NCBI RefSeq assembly: GCF_014681765.1
Contig: NZ_CP061498.1
Span: 682,001 to 746,000, forward strand
Reading direction: 5' to 3'
Origin: Roseicitreum antarcticum
Lineage (GTDB): Bacteria > Pseudomonadota > Alphaproteobacteria > Rhodobacterales > Rhodobacteraceae
DNA: 64,000 nt
Made by a program: the position numbers and the translations under genes. Within the stretch, counting starts at the first letter, position 1. Every line of letters begins with the position of its first letter. The notes below the pieces were generated by a model. That model was not told the origin of the DNA, ran no database searches, and saw only the letters and a list, made by a program, of their open reading frames with translations. Positions 45,721 through 55,684 of this stretch are shown here, in pieces.

Positions 45721-47970
45721 TCAGTCTGTCGCTGTGCGCGCCGCGTTCAGCAGCGGCAATCGGATTTCAGCCATGGCGCCCGCGCGGCCTTGTCCGGAAA
45801 AGTCTTGCGCGTCAATTAGTTGCAAGGTTCCACCATGTTCCTCGATGATCTTCTTGACAATCGACAGGCCCAGCCCTGTGCCCTTGTCGCGGGTGGTTAC
45901 ATAGGGCTCGAACAGGCGCGCGCGGTCCTGCGGCAGGCCGACACCATTATCGGCGATGGTTATCACGACGGCCCGTTCGAGGGCGCGCAACGTAATCTGA
46001 AGCTGCGGTGCATAGGCGCCCTTACCCGCCTTTTCGGCATGGGATTCAGTAGCTTCCACGCCGTTCTTTATCAGGTTTGTGAAGGCCTGTGACAGCATGG
46101 TTGCATCAATTTCCATTGTCAGCGGACCTTCAGGTATGTCGCGGTTAAACGCCACACCAGGCTGAGCGGTTTCCTGCAACAAGATGGCATCGCGCAAGAT
46201 AGCGGCCAGATCATGCGGCCTGCGGTCGGGTTCGCGCATGCGGGCGAATTTGGAAAACTCATCAACAATGGCGCGCAAGTCATTGGTTTGACGAATAATT
46301 ACATCGGCAAGCTGGTCCAGCGTGTCGGCTTCCGCCCCCACCATCGGGCGGAACTTGCGCTTGATGCGTTCGGCGGAAAGCTGGATCGGGGTCAGCGGGT
46401 TCTTGATTTCATGCGCGATACGGCGCGCGACGTCGCCCCATGCTGCCATACGCTGCGCGCTGACCAGATCGGTCACATCGTCAAAGGCGATGACATAGCC
46501 CTCAAGCGTGCCGTCAATGCGCATCCGGCCCGCGATCCGCACCAACAGGCTTTCCAGCCGCCCGTCGCGCGACAAACGCACCTCATCTTGCACGCGGCCC
46601 ACATCGACGGGCGCATCGCGCAGCCGTGCCAGCAGCGGCACGAATTCCGGCGCGACCGCATCCATGTCGGTCCCCTGCGACACCGCCCCTTCGCAGCCGA
46701 GCAGGCGTTCGGCGGCGCGGTTGATGAACTGCACGCGGCCCTCGGCATCCAGCCCGATCACGCCCGCCGTGACCGACCCCAGCACGCTGTCAAAGAGGCG
46801 CCGCCGGGCCTCGATCTGACGGTTGTTTTCCAACAAGGTTTCGCGCTGTTTCTTAAGTTGTCCGGTCATCTGGTTGAAAACACGGCCCATGGTGGCGATT
46901 TCGTCATCACCCGGTTCCTCGCGCACCTGCGCATCAAAATCGCCGCCGCCGACCCGCGCCGCCGCCGCCGCCAGCCGCCCGATAGGCCGCGAGAGGCGTT
47001 CGGCAAAGGACAGGCCAAGCCAGATCGCGGCCAGCATCAAGATAACGGCAAAGCCAAGGTATAACAGCCCGAAATCAAACAACAAACGCCCGCGCTCGCG
47101 CTCCATCTGCTGATAGAGACGCACGGTTTCGCGTGTTTCGTCCAGCAGGCTGAGAATGTCGCCATCCACCGCGCGCGCCACATAAAGATACCTGTCGAGG
47201 TAGGTGTCCAGGGGAACAAGGGCCCGGAACTCGTTGCTGCGCCAGTCTTTTATCAGGGTTATCCCTGTCTCGCGGGCGCGGGTGAAATCCTCGGGCGCAA
47301 GCGCGGAGAAATCAAACAGGTAAGACCGTTCGCCGCGCGCGCGGATCGTGCCGTCGCCGTCGATCACGAAGGCTACACGCAGTCCGCGTTGCACCTGCCC
47401 CTGCGCCTGCGACAGAAGTTGGCGCAGTTGCCCGTCGTCGATCAGCGGAAATGCCTGCCGTGCCGCCTCCAGATACGCGGCCAGTGCCAGCGTGTCTTCG
47501 GTCAGGTCGCGCTCTTGCTCCTCCTGATAGGCCTCGGCGGCGGCAAGCGAATTGCCGACCACAAGGCGCACCCGGTCAGAAAACCACCCCTCCAGCCCGA
47601 CATTCAGCGTCAACCCGGCAAAGACGGCCACCGACACCGTGGGGATCAGCGCGCTGAGCGCGAACAGCCCCGACAGCCGCAGATGCAGCTTCGATCCTGC
47701 GCTGTCCGACCGACGTTCGGAGACAATACGCGCCACGCGCGCCAGCACCAGATAGGCCACGACAAGGATATAGACGAGATCGGCCAGCAGCACGAGGCGC
47801 AGTTCCGTCCCCGCCAACCCACCCTGCGCCAGCCCCAAAGCCCACAGCGTGGTGAACACCAGCACCGGCGCCAGGGCGACCAACACCAGCGTGCTGATGG
47901 TCTGCACCCGGCGCGTGCGACGAAATCGAGCGAAGCGCTGAAATACCCGTTGATCAACCGCCCGCTGCAC
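45721..47970 (-). CDS. ntrY: Nitrogen sensor histidine kinase NtrY
   Basis: A 749-residue membrane kinase. N-terminal helices at about 25-110 are followed by a periplasmic loop, another helix near 290-315 and a HAMP region (LSRPIGRLAAAAARVGGGDFD). Then come a PAS domain, HisKA with phospho-His in RIAHEIKNPLTPIQLSAERIK, and an ATPase domain with ADNGVGLPQ and GTGLGLSIVKKI. The GTG start is supported by AGGAG 6 nt upstream. ntrX follows after 39 nt. Confidence 0.95.
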   Translation of the reverse strand: MQRAVDQRVFQRFARFRRTRRVQTISTLVLVALAPVLVFTTLWALGLAQGGLAGTELRLVLLADLVYILVVAYLVLARVARIVSERRSDSAGSKLHLRLSGLFALSALIPTVSVAVFAGLTLNVGLEGWFSDRVRLVVGNSLAAAEAYQEEQERDLTEDTLALAAYLEAARQAFPLIDDGQLRQLLSQAQGQVQRGLRVAFVIDGDGTIRARGERSYLFDFSALAPEDFTRARETGITLIKDWRSNEFRALVPLDTYLDRYLYVARAVDGDILSLLDETRETVRLYQQMERERGRLLFDFGLLYLGFAVILMLAAIWLGLSFAERLSRPIGRLAAAAARVGGGDFDAQVREEPGDDEIATMGRVFNQMTGQLKKQRETLLENNRQIEARRRLFDSVLGSVTAGVIGLDAEGRVQFINRAAERLLGCEGAVSQGTDMDAVAPEFVPLLARLRDAPVDVGRVQDEVRLSRDGRLESLLVRIAGRMRIDGTLEGYVIAFDDVTDLVSAQRMAAWGDVARRIAHEIKNPLTPIQLSAERIKRKFRPMVGAEADTLDQLADVIIRQTNDLRAIVDEFSKFARMREPDRRPHDLAAILRDAILLQETAQPGVAFNRDIPEGPLTMEIDATMLSQAFTNLIKNGVEATESHAEKAGKGAYAPQLQITLRALERAVVITIADNGVGLPQDRARLFEPYVTTRDKGTGLGLSIVKKIIEEHGGTLQLIDAQDFSGQGRAGAMAEIRLPLLNAARTATD

Positions 47971-48082
47971 GGAGTCTCCTTACGCACCGGGGCGAACACG
48001 CCCCACTTTCCACATTCCGGCACGGAAAACGCCCCGGTACGCAGCGCGCTGACGTATTTGCGCAACGCCGCCTGTTGCTGTT

Positions 48083-49468
48083 TTACATCAACTTGCGGCG
48101 GCGTGTCACGCGAATATCGAGATCGGAAATCTTCTTGCGCAGGGTATTGCGATTGATCCCCAGAAGATCGGCGCAGCGCGCCTGATTGCCTGCGGTGGCA
48201 TCCAGCGCAATCTCGATCAGCGGGCCCTCCATCTCGCGCAGGATACGGTTATACAGGCCCGGCGGTGGCAGTTCACCGCCATGCAGGTCGAAATAGCGGC
48301 GCAGGTGACGCGTGACCGATTCCGCCAGCTTCTCGCCGCTGCCCCCGCCGCCGCCTTCGCGCAGAGGTTCCATCGCGGGCTGGTTGCGCATGATCTGTTC
48401 GACTTCGGTGCGCGAGATTTCGGGTTCATGCCCGGTCAGCGCCAGACGCCGCATGGTATTGTCCAGTTGCCGCACATTGCCGGGCCAGCTGTACGCGCGC
48501 ACCATTTCCAGCGCTTCTGCAGACAATCGGCGCGCGGGCAGGCCTTCGCGGTGGGCGCGGGCCAGAAAATGCTCGCACAGCAGGTCAAGGTCGTCGACGC
48601 GCTCGCGTAATGCGGGCACCACCATGCTGACGCCGCTGATGCGGTAGAACAGATCCTCGCGGAAGGTCCCCGATGACAGCCGCGCGTTCAGATCCACCTG
48701 GCTGGTGGCCAAGATGCGCGGGCCGTTTTCAGTAAGGGTGTCAAGCATGCGCACCACGCGGGCCTGCTTGTCCTCGTCGTAATCGCCCAACTCGTCGAAG
48801 ACCAGCGTGCCGCCGCGCGCCCGTGAAAGCATGGTCGCGGGACCATCCAGCCCGTCCAGATCGCTGGCCGATGCCACGACGTAGGGCAGCGCGCGTCGGT
48901 CGGAAAGATCGTGGATCGTGCGCGCGATCAGTGTCTTTCCAGTGCCCGATTCCCCGGTGATGAGCACCGGCATGTCGCTGTTCATCACCCGCGCCACGAG
49001 TTTGTAAAGCGCCTGCATCGACACTGTGCGACCGACCAGAGGCAGGTCGTTGCCGATGCTGTCGCGCGGCGGCGGTGCGGTGATAGCGGGGCGCGCGACA
49101 TGGCGGCGCTGATCCATCGCGCGCGCCGCCCGCTTCATCAGATCGGGCAGATCGAAGGGCTTTGGCAGGTAATCATAAGCATCCACCTCGGTCGCCTGAA
49201 TGGCGGTCATGATGGTGTTCTGCGCCGAGATCACGATGACGGGCAGGCCCGGGCGTTCCTTGCTGATTTTCGGGATCATCTCCAGCCCGTTGCCGTCGGG
49301 CATCATCACATCGGTGATGACCAGGTCGCCGCGCCCTTCTTCGACCCAGCGCAAAAGCGTCGTAAGGCTGGAGGTCGCATGCACCTTGCACCCGGCCCGT
49401 GTGAGCGCCTGCGTCAGCACCGTGCGGATGGTGCGGTCATCGTCAGCAACCAGGATCGTTCCGTCCAT
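48083..49468 (-). CDS. ntrC: Nitrogen regulation protein NtrC, GAFTGA-less type
   Basis: A 461-residue response regulator. The receiver has its phospho-Asp in [14 protein letters not shown]. The AAA+ domain has Walker [14 protein letters not shown] and Walker [12 protein letters not shown]. Between them the ELFGHEKGAFTGA stretch is replaced by the shortened [17 protein letters not shown], so the sigma-54-binding loop is missing. The C-terminus has a Fis-type HTH ([20 protein letters not shown]). R. capsulatus NtrC has the same deletion and activates the housekeeping polymerase. Its ATG follows the ntrB stop by 12 nt. Confidence 0.95.
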   Translation of the reverse strand: MDGTILVADDDRTIRTVLTQALTRAGCKVHATSSLTTLLRWVEEGRGDLVITDVMMPDGNGLEMIPKISKERPGLPVIVISAQNTIMTAIQATEVDAYDYLPKPFDLPDLMKRAARAMDQRRHVARPAITAPPPRDSIGNDLPLVGRTVSMQALYKLVARVMNSDMPVLITGESGTGKTLIARTIHDLSDRRALPYVVASASDLDGLDGPATMLSRARGGTLVFDELGDYDEDKQARVVRMLDTLTENGPRILATSQVDLNARLSSGTFREDLFYRISGVSMVVPALRERVDDLDLLCEHFLARAHREGLPARRLSAEALEMVRAYSWPGNVRQLDNTMRRLALTGHEPEISRTEVEQIMRNQPAMEPLREGGGGGSGEKLAESVTRHLRRYFDLHGGELPPPGLYNRILREMEGPLIEIALDATAGNQARCADLLGINRNTLRKKISDLDIRVTRRRKLM

Positions 49469-49480
49469 CAGGACTGCTCC

Positions 49481-50583
49481 TTACTTTTCATCGGTTTTAT
49501 CTTTTGGGGCCATCGGCAGTGACACACGAAACACGGTACGGCCCGGCGCGCTGTCCACAGCGATCCAGCCGCCATGATCGGCAATGATCTTCGACACCAG
49601 CGCCAGGCCCAGCCCGGTGCCGTTTTCACGCCCGCTGATGAAGGGGTCGAAGATATCCGCAGCAATCGACGGCGGCAGGCCCGGCCCGTCGTCGATGATC
49701 TCGACATGCAGTGGCAGCGCCACGCCCTGCCCGTCAGGGCCGCGAACCCGCAGGGATTGTTCAAAGAAGGTCTTGATGCGAATGCGCCCGCCACCCGGCT
49801 GCGCCTCGGACGCATTCTTCAGCAGGTTCAGGAACACCTGTTGCAGCTGGTCGGGATCACCCCATGTCAGCGGCAGCGACGGGTCGTAGGCCTCGCTCAC
49901 ACTCATATGCGCGGCAAAGCCCACCATCACGGAACGACGCGCGCGCTCCAGGATGTCATGCAGATTGACGGCACGGCATTCAGGCGGGCGCTGGTTGCCA
50001 AATTGTTCGACCTGTTCCAGCAGCTTCACGATGCGCCGGGTCTCTTCGACGATCAGATCGGTCAGTTCCAGATCTTCGGCCTTAAGCCCCATCGACAGCA
50101 ACTGCGCCGCACCGGCAATGCCTGCCAGCGGGTTCTTGATCTCATGGGCCAGCATGTCGGCCATGCCGATGGCTGATTTCGCGGCGGATTTCACCGCCTC
50201 GGCCCGGCCCAGCCGTCCGGCGATCTCGCGCGGGGCAATCAGCATCATCACGATATTCGGATCGTCGCCAAGAGGCGCCAGTTGCAGGTTGCAGATGATC
50301 GGCGCGCGGTCGCCGGTGCCGACCAGCACATCATTGATGAAGATCGCCGCGCGGTTGGCCCGCGCGCGATCCAGCGCCAGTTCGATCGCCGCATCAATCA
50401 TCAGGCGGTCGAACGCAGGCGTGGACATCAGGCTTCGGCGCGAGGCGGACAGGAATTGTTCCGCCGCCGGGTTGCAATCGGTAAACACCTCGATGCCGTT
50501 GTCATCTGGGGCCAGCAGGACCGTGGGCACGGGGAGCGAGGCCCAGATGACGCCGGTAACCGGACCTGTGAGGGGCGGCCGCT

Positions 50584-50587
<4 letters not shown>
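49481..50587 (-). CDS. ntrB: Nitrogen regulation sensor kinase NtrB
   Basis: A 368-residue cytoplasmic kinase/phosphatase controlled by PII. A PAS domain covers about 20-125. HisKA has its His in DMLAHEIKNPLAGIAGAAQLL, and the ATPase domain has FLNLLKNASEAQ, DDGPGLPP and GLGLALVSKI. The start overlaps the dusB stop by 4 nt and ntrC follows after 12 nt, the classic nifR3-ntrBC order. Confidence 0.95.
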
Positions 50588-51642
<1,055 letters not shown>

Positions 51643-51834
51643 GTCTGGTTGTGTCCTTCGTCTTAATTGCGGTAGCGCGCGTCGGGGTGAAACGCAAATC
51701 AACCCCGGCCACGGGCGACGGAAATTTTGGCGAACGTCTAAATTTTAGGCAAAACCGCCTGGCCAAGACATTGATTGCCAGAACATGCCCCCGCGCGATA
51801 TAGCACAGCGAGCGCCTTTTCCAGATGAGTGTCC

Positions 51835-52563
51835 ATGCCCCAGCCCCCCACGTCCGCCCTGCCCCACGATGCGCCCGCTGCGACAGCCGGTGATGTGGCC
51901 GCAATCATCGTCGCTGCGGGACGCGGCACACGGGCAGGCGGCGACGCGCCAAAGCAATGGCAAACCCTCTGCGGGCAGATGGTGTTGGCGCACACGCTGG
52001 ACGCGATCCTCGCCGCCGGAATCGGCCGGGTCGTGCTGGTCCTCCATCCTGATGACACGGCGCGGGCACGCCCCTTGCTACGCGACGGCGTCACTGTCGT
52101 CACCGGGGGTGAGAGCCGCGCAGGATCCGTGCGCAACGCCCTGGAACATCTCAGCCACGCCCCGCCCGGGCTGGTCCTGATCCACGACGGCGCGCGCCCG
52201 CTGATTGCCCGCGCGGTGATCGCCCGGGTGCTGGACGCGCTGCATAGGCATCCCGGTGCCGCGCCCGCGCTGCCCATCACCGATGCGCTGTGGCGCGGGG
52301 TGGATGGCCGCGTCACCGGCACGCAAGCGCGCGACGGCTTGTTTCGCGCCCAGACGCCACAGGGCTTCCGCTTCCATCAGATCCTTTCGGCGCATCGCGC
52401 GCATCAAGGCGATGCCGCCGATGATGTAGAGATCGCGCGCGCCGCAGGGCTTGACGTCGCGATTGTGCCGGGGGATGACGATAACCTGAAACTGACCTAT
52501 CCGCAGGATTTCGCGCGCGCCGCGCAGATCTTGCAGCAGCGCGCAACACAGCAAGAGGCCTGA
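51835..52563 (+). CDS. ispD: 2-C-methyl-D-erythritol 4-phosphate cytidylyltransferase
   Basis: A 242-residue MEP-pathway enzyme that couples CTP to MEP in isoprenoid synthesis. Nucleotide-binding [22 protein letters not shown] is at residues 21-42. HDGARPLI and TPQGFRF follow, with [11 protein letters not shown] and [16 protein letters not shown] near the end. The start may instead be GTG 51829. The stop is directly followed by the ispF ATG. IspD and IspF are fused in some alphaproteobacteria; here they are separate. Confidence 0.95.
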   Translation: MPQPPTSALPHDAPAATAGDVAAIIVAAGRGTRAGGDAPKQWQTLCGQMVLAHTLDAILAAGIGRVVLVLHPDDTARARPLLRDGVTVVTGGESRAGSVRNALEHLSHAPPGLVLIHDGARPLIARAVIARVLDALHRHPGAAPALPITDALWRGVDGRVTGTQARDGLFRAQTPQGFRFHQILSAHRAHQGDAADDVEIARAAGLDVAIVPGDDDNLKLTYPQDFARAAQILQQRATQQEA

Positions 52564-53112
52564 ATGGACATCCGCACCGGCAATGGCTTTGACGTTCACC
52601 GCTTCGGCCCCGGCGACGGCTGCTGGCTGTGTGGCGTCAAGGTGGCGCATGACCGGGGGCTGATGGGCCATTCCGATGCCGATGTTGGCATGCATGCCCT
52701 GACCGATGCGATCTATGGCGCGCTGTGTGAGGGTGATATCGGCCAGCACTTCCCCCCGTCGGACCCGCAATGGAAAGGTGCCGAGAGCCGGATTTTCCTG
52801 GCCCATGCCATGTCCCGTGTCGCGGCGCGCGGCTTCACCCTGACCCATGCCGATGTGACGCTGATCTGCGAATTCCCAAAGATCGGGCCGCACACCGTTG
52901 CGATGCGGCAGGCATTGGCGGCGATCACCGGGGTGGACGCCGGGCGCATCAGCGTGAAGGCCACCACGTCGGAACGGCTGGGCTTCACCGGCCGGGGTGA
53001 GGGGATTGCCGCCATGGCCACCGCCACGCTGGTGCAGACGGCCCCCATGCAGCCCGTACCGATCCCGCCGACACCCGTGGCACCTACACCACCAAAGCCG
53101 GTGCAAGCATGA
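52564..53112 (+). CDS. ispF: 2-C-methyl-D-erythritol 2,4-cyclodiphosphate synthase
   Basis: A 182-residue trimeric zinc enzyme of the MEP pathway. [11 protein letters not shown] supplies the zinc Asp and His, [21 protein letters not shown] is the signature, and [16 protein letters not shown] the end motif. The C-terminus carries an extra Pro/Thr-rich tail of about 22 residues beyond the usual end. No gap from ispD; 4-nt overlap with pgpA. Confidence 0.95.
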   Translation: MDIRTGNGFDVHRFGPGDGCWLCGVKVAHDRGLMGHSDADVGMHALTDAIYGALCEGDIGQHFPPSDPQWKGAESRIFLAHAMSRVAARGFTLTHADVTLICEFPKIGPHTVAMRQALAAITGVDAGRISVKATTSERLGFTGRGEGIAAMATATLVQTAPMQPVPIPPTPVAPTPPKPVQA

Positions 53113-53606
53113 GTTTTGCGCGGCTGATCGCCACTTTCTTCGGCGCGGGGCTGTTGCGGCCTGCACCGGGCACGTGGGGCACGCTGGCCGCCCTGCCCGC
53201 CGCCTGGGTCATTGCCACGCTGGGCGGCTTTCCGGTCTTTGTGCTGGCGACGCTGGCGGTATGCGGCATCGGATGGTGGGCGACCGCGCAGGCGACGCGC
53301 GGCATGGCCGACCCTGACCCGTCCGAGATTGTGATCGACGAAGTCGCGGGCATGTGGATCACCCTTTTGCCCGTGATCTATGGCGCATGGTCGCGCGATA
53401 TGGCGCTTCTGGCACTGTGGCCCGGCTGGGTCGTCGGATTTCTGGCATTCCGGGCCTTCGATATCACGAAGCTGGGGCCGATCGGCTGGGCCGACCGGAT
53501 GCACACGCCGCTGGGCGTCATGCTGGACGATGTAATCGCGGGCGTTTTCGCCGCTTTGGTGGTCACCGTTGCCGCCGGCATCGCGCATGGGATCATCATG
53601 GCATGA
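53109..53606 (+). CDS. pgpA: Phosphatidylglycerophosphatase A
   Basis: A 165-residue inner-membrane phosphatase that forms phosphatidylglycerol from its phosphate. [16 protein letters not shown] is the family N-terminal signature, [14 protein letters not shown] the acidic active-site segment, and [20 protein letters not shown] the third motif. Three to four membrane helices. Both ends overlap neighbours by 4 nt, so it belongs to the ispD-ispF-pgpA-cinA operon. Confidence 0.94.
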   Translation: MSFARLIATFFGAGLLRPAPGTWGTLAALPAAWVIATLGGFPVFVLATLAVCGIGWWATAQATRGMADPDPSEIVIDEVAGMWITLLPVIYGAWSRDMALLALWPGWVVGFLAFRAFDITKLGPIGWADRMHTPLGVMLDDVIAGVFAALVVTVAAGIAHGIIMA

Positions 53607-54073
53607 GCGCGACAAGGATCATCGAGGCCGCCCGCGCCGCCGGGCTGCGTATCGCCACCGCCGAAAGCTGCACCGGCGGTATGATCGGCGCGGCGTTGAC
53701 CGATGTCGCGGGATCCTCGGCGGTGTTTGACCGCGGCTTCATCACCTATTCCAACGCGGCAAAGGTCCAGATGCTGGGGGTGAGCGTTGCGACGCTGGAC
53801 GCCACCGGCGCAGTGTCGGAAAAGGTCGCGCTGGAAATGGCCCAAGGCGCGCTGGCGCGGTCCGGGGCCGATATCGCAATCGCCGTCACAGGCATCGCAG
53901 GCCCCGGCGGGTCCGAGCATAAGCCCGAGGGACGTGTGTGCTTCGCCCTCGCAACCCCTGCGCAGAGCGATAGCGAAACGATAGAATTCGGGGCGATCGG
54001 GCGCAGCGAGGTGCGCGCCGCAACCGTGGCGCATGCGCTGGCGATGGTGGTGCGTGCGGTCACTGGCGGGTAG
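53603..54073 (+). CDS. CinA C-terminal domain protein (PncC-like NMN amidase)
   Basis: A 156-residue protein equal to the CinA C-terminal domain. TAESCTGGMIGAALTDVAGSS contains the catalytic Ser region, GFITYSNAAKVQMLGV and AVTGIAGPGGSEHKPEGRVCFA complete the signature. Such proteins deamidate nicotinamide mononucleotide in NAD recycling. It ends a four-gene operon. After it lie about 260 nt with no gene before the sRNA terminator. Confidence 0.92.
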   Translation: MSATRIIEAARAAGLRIATAESCTGGMIGAALTDVAGSSAVFDRGFITYSNAAKVQMLGVSVATLDATGAVSEKVALEMAQGALARSGADIAIAVTGIAGPGGSEHKPEGRVCFALATPAQSDSETIEFGAIGRSEVRAATVAHALAMVVRAVTGG

Positions 54074-54336
54074 CAACAGGCGCAATCGCAAGCCAGCGTG
54101 TGTGGTCGGCCCCTTGCCTGAAGGTCTCACGCCCGCAACCTCCTGAACCTGCGACACTCATCCCGGTTCGATTCGGTCCCTTCCCCACCGCGCTTGCAAC
54201 CCGCGCCGCACAGCATCCGGCGCCATGCACCGGCGGCATACAACCAATGCGGGAAATATTGTGTTGCGTTTTCAAAGCGATGAAGCCTTGCGCAGCATGC
54301 ATCAAAATCGCCTGAATTTTGGCGAAACACAGTCAG

Positions 54337-54370
54337 GCAAAAAAAAGGCCGAGCAAAAAGCTCGGCCAAA
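54337..54370 (-). terminator. Intrinsic terminator (sRNA end)
   Basis: Perfect 8-bp stem GGCCGAGC/GCTCGGCC (54347-54354 and 54360-54367) with a 5-nt loop and a T run of at least seven on the minus strand. It is the strongest terminator in the window along with that of clpX. Confidence 0.92.
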
Positions 54371-54407
54371 GTCCAACAGGGAGGTAAAGACGAAGATCAC
54401 TTCGCCT
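54337..54407 (-). ncRNA. Candidate trans-acting small RNA with anti-SD motif
   Basis: Minus-strand transcript of about 70 nt between cinA and the LysR gene. Promoter: TTGCGC (54437-54442), 17 nt, TATATC (54414-54419). The RNA would begin near 54407 and fold CGAAG-UGAU-CUUCG (54391-54404). It then exposes UUUACCUCCCUGUUGGA, where ACCUCCC (54379-54385) is complementary to ribosome-binding sites. It ends in GGCCGAGC-UUUUU-GCUCGGCC with a seven-U tail. No start codon or ORF fits it. Architecture is that of an Hfq-dependent sRNA; hfq lies 13 kb away. Family not identified. Confidence 0.65.
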
Positions 54408-54413
54408 CGTTAC

Positions 54414-54442
54414 GATATAGTTTGCTGAATATATGTGCGCAA
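54414..54442 (-). promoter_or_regulatory. Promoter of candidate sRNA
   Basis: TTGCGC-N17-TATATC on the minus strand, within an AT-rich patch. The spacing is optimal and the predicted start puts the terminator about 65-70 nt downstream. Confidence 0.6.
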
Positions 54443-54612
54443 GTTAAACATTATTGCAGCCAACACATCCCGGCTATGCGTTGCAAGCATGCCTCACTAC
54501 ACAGCCATGCGGTCTCTGTCCTGCATGCAGGTTGTGCATCAGCCGAACCCATCCCGAAATTCAATCGAACCGCCCTCCCGCAAACTGCGAGATAAAGACC
54601 ACAGCAGCGCCC
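54443..54612. other. Gene-free stretch between LysR gene and sRNA promoter
   Basis: No coding or RNA gene is seen. It contains a 12-nt palindrome CCTGCATGCAGG at 54520-54531. The stretch 54074-54336 on the other side of the sRNA is likewise without a recognisable gene. Confidence 0.5.
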
Positions 54613-55527
54613 TCAGGAACCTGTGGTCTGACCATCGCGGCGGTTGCGCCGGTAGTTGAAAATCTCTTCCACCACGAAATCGCGGAAGGCCGCGACCCGG
54701 CGCGATTGCCGCAGTTCTTCAGGATATGCGAGGAAGACCGGCACATCGGCGCTGTCCAAATCGGGCAGAACGCGCACCAGATGCGGGAAATCCTCGGTCA
54801 CATAATCAGGCAGCAGTCCGATGCCCAGATGGTTCAGCACCGCCTGCAACACCCCGAAATAGTTGTTGACCGTGAAGGTCGAGCGCGAGGGGTGCGCCAT
54901 CAACTGTGCGATCAGCGCTGCCCCCGCGCTGACCTGTGCGGCGCTGGGGCTTTGACAAATCAGGCGGAAATTCACCATATCCTCGATCACCTGCGGCGTA
55001 CCATTCGCCCGCAGATATTCGGGCGTCGCATAAAGCCGCATGCGCACGCTCATCAGGCGTTTGCGGATCAGGTCGGCCTGGCTGGGCTCCTTCATGCGGA
55101 TGGCAACGTCAGCCTCGCGCATCGGCAGGTCCAGCACGCGTTCTTCCAGCATCAGGTCGATTTTCAGATCGGGGAATTTCGCATAGAGCGCGGGCAAACG
55201 CGGTGCCAGCCACAAGGTGCCAAAGCCCGTGGCGCAGGTAACGCGCAGCTCGCCAAACACCTCTTCCTCGCTGTCGCGGATGCGGGCCGATGCGGCGTCC
55301 AGGCGTTTGGACATCGCACGGGTCGCGTCGAACAGCAGTTCGCCCTGTTCCGTAAGAATCAGTCCGCGCGCATGGCGGTGGAACAGGTTGGTGTTCAAAG
55401 CCTCTTCCAGCCCCCGGATCTGACGGCTGACCGCAGATTGCGACAGATGCAGCACATCCCCCGCATGCGTCAGGCTGCCTGCATCGGCAACCGCGTGGAA
55501 GATTCGCAATTTATCCCAGTCCATCAT
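54613..55527 (-). CDS. LysR family transcriptional regulator
   Basis: A 304-residue regulator with an N-terminal HTH (MMDWDKLRIFHAVADAGSLTHAGDVLHLSQSAVSRQIRGLEE) and a periplasmic-binding-like effector domain (about 90-295). Divergently placed, 157 nt from the indolepyruvate oxidoreductase gene, so that gene is its likely target. A 21-nt inverted repeat lies between them. Effector unknown; an aromatic amino acid or indolepyruvate is a guess from context. Confidence 0.92.
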   Translation of the reverse strand: MMDWDKLRIFHAVADAGSLTHAGDVLHLSQSAVSRQIRGLEEALNTNLFHRHARGLILTEQGELLFDATRAMSKRLDAASARIRDSEEEVFGELRVTCATGFGTLWLAPRLPALYAKFPDLKIDLMLEERVLDLPMREADVAIRMKEPSQADLIRKRLMSVRMRLYATPEYLRANGTPQVIEDMVNFRLICQSPSAAQVSAGAALIAQLMAHPSRSTFTVNNYFGVLQAVLNHLGIGLLPDYVTEDFPHLVRVLPDLDSADVPVFLAYPEELRQSRRVAAFRDFVVEEIFNYRRNRRDGQTTGS

Positions 55528-55623
55528 GCTAACTCTTTATCACTTGTGACGCGGCTTGTGTCACTTTCTATCCAAAAGGCAGCGCTGGTTCACAAAAGGA
55601 CCAGAACGCCAGAAACCGCTTTG

Positions 55624-55644
55624 TAGGTCATACATCTTGACCTA
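55624..55644. promoter_or_regulatory. Inverted repeat TAGGTCA-N7-TGACCTA before indolepyruvate oxidoreductase gene
   Basis: Perfect 7-bp arms with a 7-nt spacer, 40 nt upstream of the oxidoreductase ATG. A second, weaker dyad GTGAC-N9-GTCAC (55546-55564) lies nearer the LysR gene. Placement and T-N11-A style spacing suit a LysR-type operator. Confidence 0.55.
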
Positions 55645-55684
55645 ATATAGGCCTAACTGAACCAGAATGCTCGGGAGGTGCAAG

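Noticed and set aside
54127-54369. 80-codon minus-strand frame starting inside the sRNA terminator
   Set aside because: Its first codons are the terminator stem itself, there is no ribosome site, and the translation has no conserved character.
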